A stretch of 64,000 nt of DNA from NCBI RefSeq assembly GCF_005771525.1, contig NZ_VAVZ01000010.1, positions 1-64,000 on the forward strand. The letters run 5' to 3'. A program made the position numbers and the translations under genes. The notes under the pieces were generated by a model. It did no database searches. It saw only the letters and a list, made by a program, of their open reading frames with translations, and was not told the DNA's origin. How positions within the stretch are numbered: position 1 is the stretch's first letter; every line of letters begins with the position of its first letter. The stretch comes from Nesterenkonia salmonea (GTDB lineage: Bacteria > Actinomycetota > Actinomycetes > Actinomycetales > Micrococcaceae). This document shows positions 52,217-62,536 of this stretch, in pieces.

Positions 52217-53032
52217 ATGACCACAGTCCTCGACTCAATCATTGAAGGAGTCCGCGAAGACCTGGAGGCGCGCGCCCGGCAAACCCCGCTGAGCGAGATG
52301 CAGGCACTAGCGGCGTCAGCGGACTCAGCTCTCGACGCCCACACCGCCCTGGAGGCCGGACGGGACGACCCTTCAGGTGTCCGGATCATCGCCGAAGTCA
52401 AACGTTCCTCCCCATCGAAGGGCGCCCTCGCGGAGATCCCGGACCCTGCGGCTTTGGCTGCTGCCTATCAATCCGGCGGTGCCAGTGTCATCTCGGTGCT
52501 GACAGAGTCTCGCCGCTTCGGAGGTTCCCTTTCCGATCTCGCGGCGGTCCGCGCGGGTGTGGACATTCCGGTGCTGCGCAAAGACTTCATGGTCGATGAG
52601 TACCAGTTCCATGAGGCGCGGGCCTATGGTGCCGACCTTGTGCTTCTCATTGTCGCCGCACTCGACGACCGTCAACTCCGAGATTTCCTCTCGCTGACTC
52701 ATGAACTCGGAATGAACGCCCTCGTTGAAGCCCACACCGAAGAAGAGATTGAACGAGCAGTTACGGTGGGTTCGCGGATTGTCGGCGTCAATGTTCGTAA
52801 CCTGAAGACACTCGACGTTGACCTCAACCACTACTCAGCGATGGCTCGTCACCTTCCGCACGACGTGGTGCGGGTCGCGGAGTCCGGAGTCAGTGGCCCC
52901 GACGGCGTCCTCGACTACGCTCGGCAGGGTGCTGACGCCGTATTGGTGGGCGAGGCTCTCGTGAAACATGGGGACCCGACCGCAGCTGTTAAGAGTTTCC
53001 GGTCTGCAAGCCTTTCTAAGGAGGCACAGTGA
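52217..53032 (+). CDS. trpC: Indole-3-glycerol phosphate synthase
   Basis: A 271-aa TIM-barrel enzyme closing the indole ring from Cd[15 protein letters not shown] (catalytic Lys), [52 protein letters not shown] and [11 protein letters not shown] are intact. Not fused to trpF; actinobacteria often use PriA for the missing isomerase. GTGA overlap with trpB. Confidence 0.96.
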   Translation: MTTVLDSIIEGVREDLEARARQTPLSEMQALAASADSALDAHTALEAGRDDPSGVRIIAEVKRSSPSKGALAEIPDPAALAAAYQSGGASVISVLTESRRFGGSLSDLAAVRAGVDIPVLRKDFMVDEYQFHEARAYGADLVLLIVAALDDRQLRDFLSLTHELGMNALVEAHTEEEIERAVTVGSRIVGVNVRNLKTLDVDLNHYSAMARHLPHDVVRVAESGVSGPDGVLDYARQGADAVLVGEALVKHGDPTAAVKSFRSASLSKEAQ

Positions 53033-54297
53033 ACACTCATTACCGCGATGCCGCGGGCCCCTATTTCGGTGACTACGGTGGTCGCTGGATGCCGGAGTCC
53101 CTCGTGGCCGCCCTCGACGAAGTCGCCGACACCTTCGCCAAAGCCAAGGCTGATCCAGAGTTTACGGAGGAATACTTCCGGCTCTGCCGGGAATACACCG
53201 GCCGACCCTCCCTGCTGACCGAAGCGAAGCGATTCGCAGCCGAGGCAGGGCATGCGCGAATCTTCCTCAAGCGCGAGGATCTGAACCACACCGGAAGTCA
53301 CAAGATCAACAATGTCCTCGGGCAAGCACTCATTGCTCAACGATTGGGCAAGACCCGGCTCATCGCTGAAACAGGCGCTGGGCAGCACGGCGTTGCGACA
53401 GCTACGGCCGCAGCCCTTTTCGGAATGGACTGCGTCGTGTACATGGGCTCAGCTGACACTCGTCGCCAGGCGCTCAATGTGGCACGCATGCAACTGCTAG
53501 GCGCAGAGGTAATTCCCGTTGACCACGGGGCCCAGACCCTGAAGGACGCGATCAACGAGGCACTCAGGGACTGGGTCGCGAGCGTAGAGACCACCCACTA
53601 CGTTCTCGGCACAGTCGCCGGGCCACATCCGTTCCCAGAAATGGTCCGCTGGTTCCACCAAGTCATCGGTGAGGAGGCTCGGGAGCAGATCATCACCCAG
53701 ACCGGTAAGCTGCCGGAGGCCGTTGCCGCTTGTGTGGGAGGCGGGTCCAACGCAATAGGAATCTTCCACGGGTTCCTCGATGACCCCGAGGTCGGGCTCT
53801 ACGGGTACGAAGCAGGAGGAGACGGGGTCGAGACAGGACGTCACGCCTCGGCCATCACATTGGGCCGCTCAGGCGTTCTCCACGGCGCTCGGAGTTACCT
53901 CATGCAGGATGAGGACGGCCAGACAGTAGACAGCCACTCCATCTCAGCAGGTCTCGACTACCCGTCCGTCGGCCCCCAACATGCGTACCTCAATGACCAG
54001 GGACGAGTGACCTATCAGCCGGTGACTGATGCCGACTGCATGTCAGCCTTCGAATCTCTCTGCAGAACTGAAGGCATCATCCCCGCCATCGAGTCAGCCC
54101 ACGCATTGGCAGGAGCCGCACGACTCTCGGCTGAGTGGGGCTCTGAGGGTGAAGGCAAGGTGATCATCGTGAACCTGTCCGGTCGCGGTGATAAGGACGT
54201 TGCTACTGCTGCTGAATGGTTCGACCTTCTTCCCGACCAGGAAACTGACGTCGAATCAGCTGATGCCGAAGCACCAGAGGTAGGGATCCAAGCATGA
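53029..54297 (+). CDS. trpB: Tryptophan synthase beta subunit
   Basis: A 422-aa PLP enzyme joining indole and serine to give tryptophan. PLP Lys is in [13 protein letters not shown] near residue 90; [27 protein letters not shown] (phosphate loop) and the C-terminal [10 protein letters not shown] are present. A short acidic C-terminal tail ([13 protein letters not shown]) extends past the usual end. GTG 53029 overlaps trpC; ATGA overlap with trpA. Confidence 0.97.
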   Translation: MNTHYRDAAGPYFGDYGGRWMPESLVAALDEVADTFAKAKADPEFTEEYFRLCREYTGRPSLLTEAKRFAAEAGHARIFLKREDLNHTGSHKINNVLGQALIAQRLGKTRLIAETGAGQHGVATATAAALFGMDCVVYMGSADTRRQALNVARMQLLGAEVIPVDHGAQTLKDAINEALRDWVASVETTHYVLGTVAGPHPFPEMVRWFHQVIGEEAREQIITQTGKLPEAVAACVGGGSNAIGIFHGFLDDPEVGLYGYEAGGDGVETGRHASAITLGRSGVLHGARSYLMQDEDGQTVDSHSISAGLDYPSVGPQHAYLNDQGRVTYQPVTDADCMSAFESLCRTEGIIPAIESAHALAGAARLSAEWGSEGEGKVIIVNLSGRGDKDVATAAEWFDLLPDQETDVESADAEAPEVGIQA

Positions 54298-55085
54298 CCG
54301 CAGTAGTTCAGTCGAAGAGCGCGGCCGCGATTGACGCCGCTGCCGCCGAGGGTCGGGCGGCCTTCATCGGTTACTTGCCGGCCGGGTACCCGGACAAGGA
54401 AACCTCGATCCAAGCTGCGATCGCTCTGATCGAGAACGGCGCAGATATTCTCGAGGTCGGCATCCCGTACTCGGACCCGGTGATGGACGGCCCTGTCATC
54501 CAGCAGGCGACCACCGAGGTTCTCGCCCGCGGCTTCCGAATCAGCGAAGTGTTCGAGATTGTCCGGGCCGTCACAGAGGCCACTGGTGCTGCTGTGCTGG
54601 TCATGACCTACTACAACCTCATCGACCGGATGGGCGCAGATGAGTTCGCCCGCCGCCTGGCTGAGGCCGGGGGAGCAGGTGCCATCACCCCGGATCTGAT
54701 TCCCGACGAGGCCGAGGACTGGCTGGCCGCAACCGACAAATACGGATTGGACCGCATCTTCCTCTCGGCACCCACCTCCGCCCCTGAACGGGCGCAGATG
54801 GTCGCAGAATCCTCCCGGGGGTTCGTCTACGGAGTGTCTATTATGGGCGTCACGGGAACCCGAGACTCCGTGTCCGACCTCGCCGAACAGGTCGTTGTCG
54901 CATCCAAAGCGGCTGGTGCCCGCAGGGTCTGCGTAGGGCTTGGAGTCTCTGCGCGCTCCCATGTGGAGGAGATCGGAAGCTACGCTGACGGTGTGATCGT
55001 CGGCACCGCACTCGTGGCAGCTCTGCGGGATGGCGGGCCTGACGCTGTGGGAGAGTTGGCTCGCCAGCTCTCTGGAAAGTCCTGA
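54294..55085 (+). CDS. trpA: Tryptophan synthase alpha subunit
   Basis: A 263-aa TIM-barrel subunit that splits indole-3-glycerol phosphate and channels indole to TrpB. Catalytic Glu in [20 protein letters not shown] (near 50) and Asp in [15 protein letters not shown]; phosphate site GVTGTRD and [17 protein letters not shown] 54294 overlaps the trpB stop. Its end lies 13 bp before lgt. Confidence 0.95.
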   Translation: MTAVVQSKSAAAIDAAAAEGRAAFIGYLPAGYPDKETSIQAAIALIENGADILEVGIPYSDPVMDGPVIQQATTEVLARGFRISEVFEIVRAVTEATGAAVLVMTYYNLIDRMGADEFARRLAEAGGAGAITPDLIPDEAEDWLAATDKYGLDRIFLSAPTSAPERAQMVAESSRGFVYGVSIMGVTGTRDSVSDLAEQVVVASKAAGARRVCVGLGVSARSHVEEIGSYADGVIVGTALVAALRDGGPDAVGELARQLSGKS

Positions 55086-55091
55086 TACGGT
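55086..55091 (+). promoter_or_regulatory. Leaderless -10 element for lgt
   Basis: TACGGT starts right after the trpA stop and ends 7 nt before ATG 55099. Confidence 0.45.
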
Positions 55092-55098
55092 TCCATCT

Positions 55099-56151
55099 AT
55101 GATGCTCTCTACTCTATCTTCTGGTGCCCAGACACTTACGGGCTTCCCCCCTCCGCCGATACGCGGTATCGACCTTCCCGGACCGTTCTTCATCGCCTTT
55201 TACACCCTGGTCATCATGATCGGAATTGTGATGGCCGTGGTAGTCGCCACCCGACTGTGGAAGTCCCGTGGAGGACAGAGCGACGACGTCTTCTCAGCGA
55301 TGCTCTGGGCGGTTCTGATTGGAATTGTCGGAGCGCGCATCTATCACGTGGTCAGCTCACCTGATGCGTACTTTGGTCCTGATGGCGATCTCACGAGGAT
55401 TCCCCAGCTCTGGCTGGGTGGGCTCTCCATCATTGGAGCGGTAATGGCCGGCTCATTCGCCGTCTGGTTCTTCTGCCGCAAGAACGGCATCAAATTCGGA
55501 GCATTTGCTGACGCGATTGTCCCCGGCGTCATACTGGCCCAAGCCATCGGCCGCTGGGGAAACTGGTTCAATCAGGAGCTGTTCGGACGTGCCACCGACC
55601 TCCCCTGGGGTTTGCGCATTGACACTGATCAGCAGCATCAGGGACTGACCGGGAGCCTCCCCGCATATGCCGCTGACGGCGGATTGTTTCACCCCACCTT
55701 TCTCTACGAATCACTCTGGAACCTACTTGGTTTCGTGGCCCTGATCCTGCTGTTCAAGCGCTTCCAGTTCCGCCAGGGCCTGATCGCATGGACCTACGTG
55801 GCGTACTATGCGCTGGGCCGCTTCTGGATCGAATCCATGCGAATCGATGAAGTCAACAAGTCCACCCAGTACCCGCTTCGGGACCTCCTGGGATTGGACT
55901 GGCGTCTGAACCAAATCGTCGCTTTCGTCATCTTTGTCGTGGCTATGGCTATTCTGGTATGGCTGTTCATCAAACGGCCCCAGACCGAAGCGGAGATCGC
56001 CGAACACGCCGAAATATACTCGCCCGACTCTCCACATCGCACCGGAGACATGGCTCTGGCCGGAAGCGCCGGTGGCGAAGCCGATGCAGAGAATGCGGCA
56101 GACCGCGCCCCCGATGAGAGCCCCGGTACGGGTCCACGGAGTGAAAACTGA
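55099..56151 (+). CDS. lgt: Prolipoprotein diacylglyceryl transferase
   Basis: A 350-aa seven-helix membrane enzyme that puts a diacylglyceryl group on the lipobox Cys of prolipoproteins, before LspA cleavage. GGLSIIGAVMAGSFAVW, the signature GRWGNWFNQELFG and GLFHPTFLYESLWNLLGF are visible. An acidic cytoplasmic tail (about 300-350) follows the last helix. The frame is open back into trpA, but ATG 55099 (or 55102) fits the leaderless promoter and family length. lgt after trpA is common in actinobacteria. Confidence 0.94.
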   Translation: MMLSTLSSGAQTLTGFPPPPIRGIDLPGPFFIAFYTLVIMIGIVMAVVVATRLWKSRGGQSDDVFSAMLWAVLIGIVGARIYHVVSSPDAYFGPDGDLTRIPQLWLGGLSIIGAVMAGSFAVWFFCRKNGIKFGAFADAIVPGVILAQAIGRWGNWFNQELFGRATDLPWGLRIDTDQQHQGLTGSLPAYAADGGLFHPTFLYESLWNLLGFVALILLFKRFQFRQGLIAWTYVAYYALGRFWIESMRIDEVNKSTQYPLRDLLGLDWRLNQIVAFVIFVVAMAILVWLFIKRPQTEAEIAEHAEIYSPDSPHRTGDMALAGSAGGEADAENAADRAPDESPGTGPRSEN

Positions 56152-56160
56152 GGACATTGA

Positions 56161-56188
56161 CTTGCGCCTGCCCAAGCGCAGGCGCAAG
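56161..56188. terminator. Strong hairpin after lgt
   Basis: CTTGCGCCTGC (56161-56171) and GCAGGCGCAAG (56178-56188) form a perfect 11-bp stem with a 6-nt loop, 9 bp after the lgt stop. No T-tract follows, so termination is probable but not certain. Confidence 0.6.
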
Positions 56189-56246
56189 ATAGAACACCGA
56201 CCACTCGAACGCTGAGTGAGCGCCGTACCTGCAGTCACGCACCCAA

Positions 56247-56291
56247 TATGATGCAGGCGCACCCACAGTGCCCACCCATGGCACTGCATCA
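56247..56291 (+). promoter_or_regulatory. gltB promoter region with overlapping inverted repeat
   Basis: A near-consensus -10, TATGAT (56247-56252), has no clear -35. TGATGCAG (56249-56256) and CTGCATCA (56284-56291) form an 8-bp inverted repeat, with AGTGCC (56267-56272)/GGCACT (56280-56285) nested inside. It could be an operator for nitrogen or glutamate control, or a 5' leader hairpin. Confidence 0.4.
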
Positions 56292-56367
56292 GGTCTGACG
56301 ACGTTGTCACGCACCCCAGCGAACGCCCCCTGAAGATGCCGCTCCCTTGAGGAAGGAACACACGCCT

Positions 56368-59300
56368 GTGAGCCCGAATAAGGTGATCTCCCCTTACGAG
56401 CGATACGCCGCCTTCCCTGAAAAGGCCGGGTTGTACAACCCAGCCAAAGAACATGAGAACTGCGGTATGGCCGCCATCGCGACTCTGCGTGGCGAACCAG
56501 GTCATGACATCGTCGACTACGCGCTCCATGCGCTGCGCTGCGTCGAGCACCGCGGTGCCACCGGCGGAGACGTCGGCACCGGTGACGGTGCAGGAATTAT
56601 CACTCAGATCCCTGACGAGTTCTTCCGCGCCGTCGTAGACATTGATCTTCCCGCCGCCGGCGAGTACGTGGCCGGAACGGCCTTCCTGCCCCAGGAGCAG
56701 GATGAGCGGGAAGAGACCATGGCGAACTTCGAGGAAATGGCCGGAGTCCAAGGGCTGAAAGTTCTCGGATGGCGCGATGTCCCAGTCGATGATTCCCTCA
56801 TCGGAAGTCTGTCGCGTGAGGCCATGCCGTTCTTCAAGCAAGCCTTCCTCACTTTCGCTGATGAAGATTCCATCGAGTTCCAGGAATCCGCAGACGGCAC
56901 GCTGGACCAGCGGGCATGGCGGCTTCGCAAACGCGCTCAGGTCCGCCTGGGCATCTACTTCGCTTCACTGTCATCGCGGACCATCACATATAAGGGCATG
57001 CTGACAACAGCTCAGCTTGAACCGTTCTACCCTGACCTGTCGGATGAGCGCTACAAGTCGACCCTGGGGATCGTTCACTCCCGCTTCTCCACCAATACGT
57101 TCCCCTCCTGGCCGCTGGCTCAGCCACTGCGGTACCTCGCCCATAACGGGGAGATCAACACTGTGGAGGGTAACCGCAACTGGATGCGTGCCCGGCAGGC
57201 CACCATGTCTGGTGCCGTTCTCGGTGACGATCCCGAGTATCTGTTCCCCATCTGCACACCGGGGGCATCAGACTCCACCAGCTTCGACGAAGCCGCTGAG
57301 CTGCTGATGCTTTCCGGAAGGCCGCTGTCGATGGCTATGCGGATGATGATCCCAGAGGCTTGGGAGAACCATGAGTCAATGGATCCCGATCTGCGAGCCT
57401 TCTACGAGTACCACTCCACGCTGATGGAGCCCTGGGACGGCCCAGCAGCAATCGCCTTCACCGACGGTGATCAGCTAGGCGCGGTGCTGGACCGCAACGG
57501 GCTGCGTCCTGCCCGGTGGTGGGTGACCGAAGACGGCCTGGTCGTGCTCTCCTCAGAGGTCGGCGTCGCTGAACTGGAACCCTCCACAGTGGTCCGCAAG
57601 GGACGTGTGGCCCCAGGGATGATGTTCCTCGCCGACACCAAAGAGGGTCGGATCATCGAAGATGAGGAAATCAAAGCTGATTTCGGATCCAAGCAGCCTT
57701 GGCGCGAATGGGTGGACGAAAACCGCATCACGCTGGAGGACTTGCCGGAGCGCCTGCACGTCAAACACCCCGCCGGTTCAGTGCGGCTGCGGCAGCAGAC
57801 CTTCGGCTACACGCATGAGGAACTGAAGATCCTCATCGGACCCATGGCAGCTACGGGAGCCGAACCGCTAGGGGCGATGGGCACTGACACGCCGATCGCC
57901 GTTCTGGCTGAACGCCCTCGTCTTCTGTTCGACTATTTCGTACAGACCTTCGCTCAGGTGACCAACCCGCCGCTTGATGCAATTCGAGAAGAACTTGTCA
58001 CGTCCCTCTCCCGCCACGTCGGCGCTGAGGGGAACCTCCTGGACACCGGCCAGGTGAAGTCCAAGCAGATCAAACTGGACTTCCCTGTGCTGACCAATGA
58101 CCAGTTGGCGCGTATTGCCAATCACCGGAAGGAAGATGGAGCGAAGGCGGCCCTGCGTATCCGGGGGCTCTTCCGTGTGGGTTCCACAGAAGATGAGTTC
58201 CGCCAGCGCCTCCGCACTCTCTGTGAGCAGGTCTCTGCTGCGGTGAACCGAGGCGTCAGTTACATTGTGGTCTCCGACCGTGACTCCAACGCGCAGTGGG
58301 CGCCCATTCCGTCACTGCTGCTCGTCTCAGCCATTCACCACCACCTGCTGAAGTCAGCCAACCGGACCAAGGCGTCCCTGTTGGTGGAGGCGGGAGATGT
58401 CCGGGAGGTTCACCATGTGGCCTGCCTGATCGGCTATGGCGCCTCTGCTGTGAACCCCTACTTGGCGATTGAAACAGCCGAGGACATGGTCCGCCGTGGG
58501 GACATTACCATGGTCACCGAAGAGCAGGCGGTGTCGAACCTCATCAAGGCGCTGGGCAAAGGTCTGCTCAAGATCATGTCCAAAATGGGCATCTCCACCG
58601 TCAGTTCCTACTGCGGAGCACAGACCTTCGAAGCCGTCGGACTCGCACAGAACGTGGTGGACCAATATTTCTCCGGCACCGAATCGCTTATGGGCGGAGT
58701 CGGTGTGGATGTTCTCGCCAAAGAGTCGATGGCTCGGCACACCAAGGCCTACCCTCCGGCCGGAAACGGTCTGGGACGTGGCAACGAGTTGGAAGTCGGT
58801 GGGGAGTACCAGTGGCGGCGTGAAGGGCCTCCGCATCTGTTCAACCCAGAAACCGTCTTCAGGCTCCAACATGCCTCCCGCACCCGGCGGTACGACGTCT
58901 TCAAGCAGTACACCAAGGCAGTGGATGATCAGTCCAAGGCCCTGATGACACTCCGAGGGCTCTTCAAGCTCGAAAACGACCGGCCCGCTGTCCCGATCAG
59001 CGAGGTGGAACCTGTCTCGGAGATTGTCAAACGATTCCAGACCGGTGCAATGAGCTATGGGTCTATCTCCCAGGAAGCTCATGAGACGCTCGCGATCGCC
59101 ATGAACCGGCTCGGAGGTCGGTCCAATACCGGTGAGGGCGGTGAACACCCGCAGCGGCTCATCGACCCCGAACGACGCAGTTCGATCAAACAGATCGCCT
59201 CTGGTCGTTTTGGCGTGACCAGCCAGTACCTGACCCACGCAGATGACCTGCAGATCAAGATGGCCCAGGGAGCCAAGCCCGGTGAGGGCGGACAGCTCAT

Positions 59301-60969
59301 GGGTAAAAAGGTCTACCCCTGGGTGGCAGAAACCCGGCACTCCACCCCCGGCGTCTCTCTGGTCTCACCGCCCCCGCATCACGACATCTACTCCATCGAA
59401 GACCTCAAGCAGCTCATCTACGACCTGAAGCGTGCAAACACAGGTGCTCGAGTTCATGTGAAGCTCGTATCCCTGCACGGGGTCGGGACTGTGGCCGCTG
59501 GAGTCGCCAAGGCCTCAGCCGACGTCGTGCTCATCTCCGGTCACGACGGTGGTACTGGCGCTTCACCGCTGAACTCCCTCAAACATGCAGGAACTCCGTG
59601 GGAGCTCGGGCTGGCTGAGGCCCAGCAGACGCTCATGCTCAACGGACTGCGCCAGCGCATCACGGTGCAGGTCGACGGCCAGCTCAAGACTGGCCGAGAT
59701 GTGGTGATTGCCGCCCTACTGGGCGCAGAGGAGTACGGATTCGCCACGAGTGCTTTAGTCGTCTCCGGCTGCATCATGATGCGTGTGTGCCATTTGGACA
59801 CTTGCCCCGTAGGTGTTGCCACACAGAACCCGACCCTGCGTGAGCGGTACACCGGCAAGGCCGACCATGTGGTGAACTTCTTTGAGTTCGTCGCCCAAGA
59901 GGTCCGCGAGTATCTCGCGGAGCTGGGTTTCCGGACAATGGATGAGGCGATTGGGCACATCACATCGCTCAACATCGAAGACGCTAAACGCCATTGGAAG
60001 ACCGAGGGTCTGGACCTGAGCAAGGTGCTCTCAGGCTGGGATCCCGAAGACCCCGAGGTGGCCCGCCAACTGCGACGGACCACCACCCAGGACCATGAGC
60101 TGGAAAAGCACTTCGATGTGGATGTGATCGAGCAGTCTCAGCGGGCCATCCACCACGGTGAGTCCGTCAGTATTGAAAAGCCTGTGGTGAACACTGACCG
60201 TGCTGTGGGCACCATGCTCGGTCATGAGGTCACCAAAGCCCTGGGACTCTCCACCCTGGAGAACAACACCATCGACATCAAACTCTCCGGCCAAGCAGGC
60301 CAGTCCCTCGGCGCGTTCCTTCCGCACGGCATCACCATCCGCCTGTCCGGAGATGCGAACGACTACGTCGGCAAGGGCCTCTCCGGTGGGCGAGTCATCG
60401 TCGCTCCCGATCCGGAAGCGCCGTTCGAAGCTGCCGACAACGTGATCGCCGGTAACGTCATCGGCTACGGGGCCACAGCGGGGGAGCTCTTCCTCTCAGG
60501 ACAGGTCGGTGAGCGGTTCCTGGTGCGCAACTCCGGAGCAACCGCGGTGGCCGAAGGCGTCGGAGACCACGGCTGTGAGTACATGACCGGCGGGCAGACA
60601 CTCATTCTCGGACCCGTGGGACGCAACTTCGGTGCAGGTATGTCCGGCGGCACCGCGTACGTGCTCGACTTCGACCAGATTCAGCTGAACACCCAGGCGG
60701 CAGCCAACGGAGAGCTGCTTCTGCTGAGCCCCGATGAGGAGGACAAGCAGATCATCCTCGACCTACTGCGCCGCCATCAGGAGGAGACCGATTCTCCCTT
60801 GGCGGCTCGGCTTCTTGAAGACCCCCAAGGAGTCCTCGAACGGATCACCAAGATCCTGCCGCGCGACTTCGACCGGGTGCTGACTGCCCGCAGTGCGGCT
60901 CTCGATGAGGGCCTTGACCCTGACGGCGACGCCGCATGGCAGAAAATTTTGGAGGTGACCAATGGCTGA
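56368..60969 (+). CDS. gltB: Glutamate synthase (NADPH) large subunit
   Basis: A 1533-aa enzyme that converts glutamine and 2-oxoglutarate to two glutamates. After a 31-residue propeptide, Cys32 (HENCGM) becomes the N-terminal nucleophile of the glutaminase domain. Then come the central domain, the FMN/synthase domain ([40 protein letters not shown]), the 3Fe-4S motif [17 protein letters not shown] and a C-terminal beta-helix ([10 protein letters not shown]). GTG 56368 is used; the upstream TTG 56347 lies in the GAGGAAGGAA ribosome site. It overlaps gltD by 8 nt. Confidence 0.96.
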   Translation: MSPNKVISPYERYAAFPEKAGLYNPAKEHENCGMAAIATLRGEPGHDIVDYALHALRCVEHRGATGGDVGTGDGAGIITQIPDEFFRAVVDIDLPAAGEYVAGTAFLPQEQDEREETMANFEEMAGVQGLKVLGWRDVPVDDSLIGSLSREAMPFFKQAFLTFADEDSIEFQESADGTLDQRAWRLRKRAQVRLGIYFASLSSRTITYKGMLTTAQLEPFYPDLSDERYKSTLGIVHSRFSTNTFPSWPLAQPLRYLAHNGEINTVEGNRNWMRARQATMSGAVLGDDPEYLFPICTPGASDSTSFDEAAELLMLSGRPLSMAMRMMIPEAWENHESMDPDLRAFYEYHSTLMEPWDGPAAIAFTDGDQLGAVLDRNGLRPARWWVTEDGLVVLSSEVGVAELEPSTVVRKGRVAPGMMFLADTKEGRIIEDEEIKADFGSKQPWREWVDENRITLEDLPERLHVKHPAGSVRLRQQTFGYTHEELKILIGPMAATGAEPLGAMGTDTPIAVLAERPRLLFDYFVQTFAQVTNPPLDAIREELVTSLSRHVGAEGNLLDTGQVKSKQIKLDFPVLTNDQLARIANHRKEDGAKAALRIRGLFRVGSTEDEFRQRLRTLCEQVSAAVNRGVSYIVVSDRDSNAQWAPIPSLLLVSAIHHHLLKSANRTKASLLVEAGDVREVHHVACLIGYGASAVNPYLAIETAEDMVRRGDITMVTEEQAVSNLIKALGKGLLKIMSKMGISTVSSYCGAQTFEAVGLAQNVVDQYFSGTESLMGGVGVDVLAKESMARHTKAYPPAGNGLGRGNELEVGGEYQWRREGPPHLFNPETVFRLQHASRTRRYDVFKQYTKAVDDQSKALMTLRGLFKLENDRPAVPISEVEPVSEIVKRFQTGAMSYGSISQEAHETLAIAMNRLGGRSNTGEGGEHPQRLIDPERRSSIKQIASGRFGVTSQYLTHADDLQIKMAQGAKPGEGGQLMGKKVYPWVAETRHSTPGVSLVSPPPHHDIYSIEDLKQLIYDLKRANTGARVHVKLVSLHGVGTVAAGVAKASADVVLISGHDGGTGASPLNSLKHAGTPWELGLAEAQQTLMLNGLRQRITVQVDGQLKTGRDVVIAALLGAEEYGFATSALVVSGCIMMRVCHLDTCPVGVATQNPTLRERYTGKADHVVNFFEFVAQEVREYLAELGFRTMDEAIGHITSLNIEDAKRHWKTEGLDLSKVLSGWDPEDPEVARQLRRTTTQDHELEKHFDVDVIEQSQRAIHHGESVSIEKPVVNTDRAVGTMLGHEVTKALGLSTLENNTIDIKLSGQAGQSLGAFLPHGITIRLSGDANDYVGKGLSGGRVIVAPDPEAPFEAADNVIAGNVIGYGATAGELFLSGQVGERFLVRNSGATAVAEGVGDHGCEYMTGGQTLILGPVGRNFGAGMSGGTAYVLDFDQIQLNTQAAANGELLLLSPDEEDKQIILDLLRRHQEETDSPLAARLLEDPQGVLERITKILPRDFDRVLTARSAALDEGLDPDGDAAWQKILEVTNG

Positions 60970-62428
60970 TCCGCGCGGATTTCTCAAACACCGGGAACGA
61001 CAGGACAGGCCATCCCGCCCGGTTCCAGTGCGCATCATGGACTTCAAAGAAGTCAAAGAGCGTCAAGACCGTGGGGTGACCCAAACCCAGGCGGGACGCT
61101 GCATGGACTGCGGCATCCCGTTCTGCCACACCGGCTGCCCGCTGGGTAACCTCATTCCCGAGTGGAACGATCTGGTCTGGAGAGACCAGTGGGAAGAGGC
61201 CTCCAACCGGCTGCATATGACCAACAACTTTCCCGAATTCACCGGACGCATCTGCCCTGCGCCATGTGAGACGTCCTGCGTGCTGGGCATCAACCAGCCG
61301 GCGGTCACCATCAAGCAGTCTGAGGCGGAAATCGCGGATGAAGCTCTGGAGAAGGGCTATGTGGAACCGGTGCCTCCGAACCGGCTCACCGGCAAGACCG
61401 TAGCCGTGGTCGGATCGGGGCCCGCAGGCCTGGCCGCTGCTCAGCAGCTGACTCGCGCCGGTCACACCGTCGCGGTCTACGAGCGTGATGATCGTCTCGG
61501 TGGTCTTATGCGGTACGGGATTCCGGACTTCAAGATGGAGAAGGACCTGGTCGATTTCCGCATCACACAGATGGAGGCCGAAGGAACACGGTTCTACCCC
61601 TCCACCGATATCGGAACGGATATCACCTGGGATGGGCTCAGAGACTCCTACGACGCCGTGATCGTCGCTACCGGAGCCATGGTCCCGCGTGACCTGCCAA
61701 TACCAGGACGCGGCCTCAGCGGCATCCACTTCGCCATGGACTACCTGGTGCAGTCCAACCGGACAGTCGCCGGCGATGGAGTGTCCGACCAGATCCACGC
61801 CAAAGACAAGCACGTGGTCATTCTCGGCGGCGGTGACACCGGCGCGGACTGCATCGGCACCGCACACCGTCACCAAGCCAAGTCGGTCACCACGCTTGCG
61901 ATCGGCAAGGAGCTTCCCCGCGAACGGCCTGAGCACGAGCCATGGCCGATGGACCCCCGTGTGTTCGAGGTCTCCAGTGCCCATGAAGAAGGCGGAGAGA
62001 TCAAATGGCTGGCGTCCACCGTGGAGTTCTTGGGAGATGAGAACGGTCACATCCGCGCCCTGCGAGGCGCAGAGACGCAGTACAACGACGACGGCACCCG
62101 CACACCGAAGCCCGGCACAGAGTGGGAGATACCCGCTGATCTGGTGCTTCTCGCCCTGGGCTTCACCGGTGCCGAGCCGGAGACACTGACTGACCAGTTG
62201 GGAATCGAGTTCGCACCACGGGGCACTGTCCAACGTGCTGAGGACTACCAGACCAATGTGGAAGGCATCTACACCATCGGCGATGCCGGTCGTGGAGCCT
62301 CTTTGGTTGTCTGGGCTATTGCCGAGGGCCGTGCAGCCGCCGCCAAGGTCGACGAGTACCTAGAAGGCAGCACACGGCTGCCAGCTCCGGTGGCGCCCAG
62401 CGACCGGGCCATCTCTTTGGCTCCCTGA
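60962..62428 (+). CDS. gltD: Glutamate synthase small subunit
   Basis: A 488-aa FAD- and Fe-S-containing subunit that passes electrons from NADPH to GltB. Cys47, 50, 55 and 59 and a second set at 98, 102 and 106 ligate two 4Fe-4S clusters. FAD site [17 protein letters not shown] near 147, NADPH site [19 protein letters not shown], and C-terminal [19 protein letters not shown]. Eight-base overlap with gltB ensures equal expression. Confidence 0.96.
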   Translation: MADPRGFLKHRERQDRPSRPVPVRIMDFKEVKERQDRGVTQTQAGRCMDCGIPFCHTGCPLGNLIPEWNDLVWRDQWEEASNRLHMTNNFPEFTGRICPAPCETSCVLGINQPAVTIKQSEAEIADEALEKGYVEPVPPNRLTGKTVAVVGSGPAGLAAAQQLTRAGHTVAVYERDDRLGGLMRYGIPDFKMEKDLVDFRITQMEAEGTRFYPSTDIGTDITWDGLRDSYDAVIVATGAMVPRDLPIPGRGLSGIHFAMDYLVQSNRTVAGDGVSDQIHAKDKHVVILGGGDTGADCIGTAHRHQAKSVTTLAIGKELPRERPEHEPWPMDPRVFEVSSAHEEGGEIKWLASTVEFLGDENGHIRALRGAETQYNDDGTRTPKPGTEWEIPADLVLLALGFTGAEPETLTDQLGIEFAPRGTVQRAEDYQTNVEGIYTIGDAGRGASLVVWAIAEGRAAAAKVDEYLEGSTRLPAPVAPSDRAISLAP

Positions 62429-62498
62429 CCCCGTTTCGCCGTTCTCCCGGCAGTCATTCTGCGATAGGCTCGCAGACAGATCCGGCCCAATGTCGTGC

Positions 62499-62504
62499 CA
62501 TAAT
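62499..62504 (+). promoter_or_regulatory. Candidate -10 of the pyruvate kinase gene
   Basis: CATAAT lies 32 bp before ATG 62537 with no evident -35. The 108-bp gap otherwise holds only the AAAGGTGAGG ribosome site. Confidence 0.4.
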
Positions 62505-62536
62505 CCATACCGCTCGACAACCAGTAAAGGTGAGGC

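Noticed and set aside
54015-55193. Antisense open frame of 392 aa over trpB/trpA
   Set aside because: A shadow frame of trpA; no recognisable domain.
60845-62233. Antisense open frame of 462 aa over gltB/gltD
   Set aside because: A shadow of the high-GC gltD frame; the sense gene has complete motifs and the antisense protein has none.
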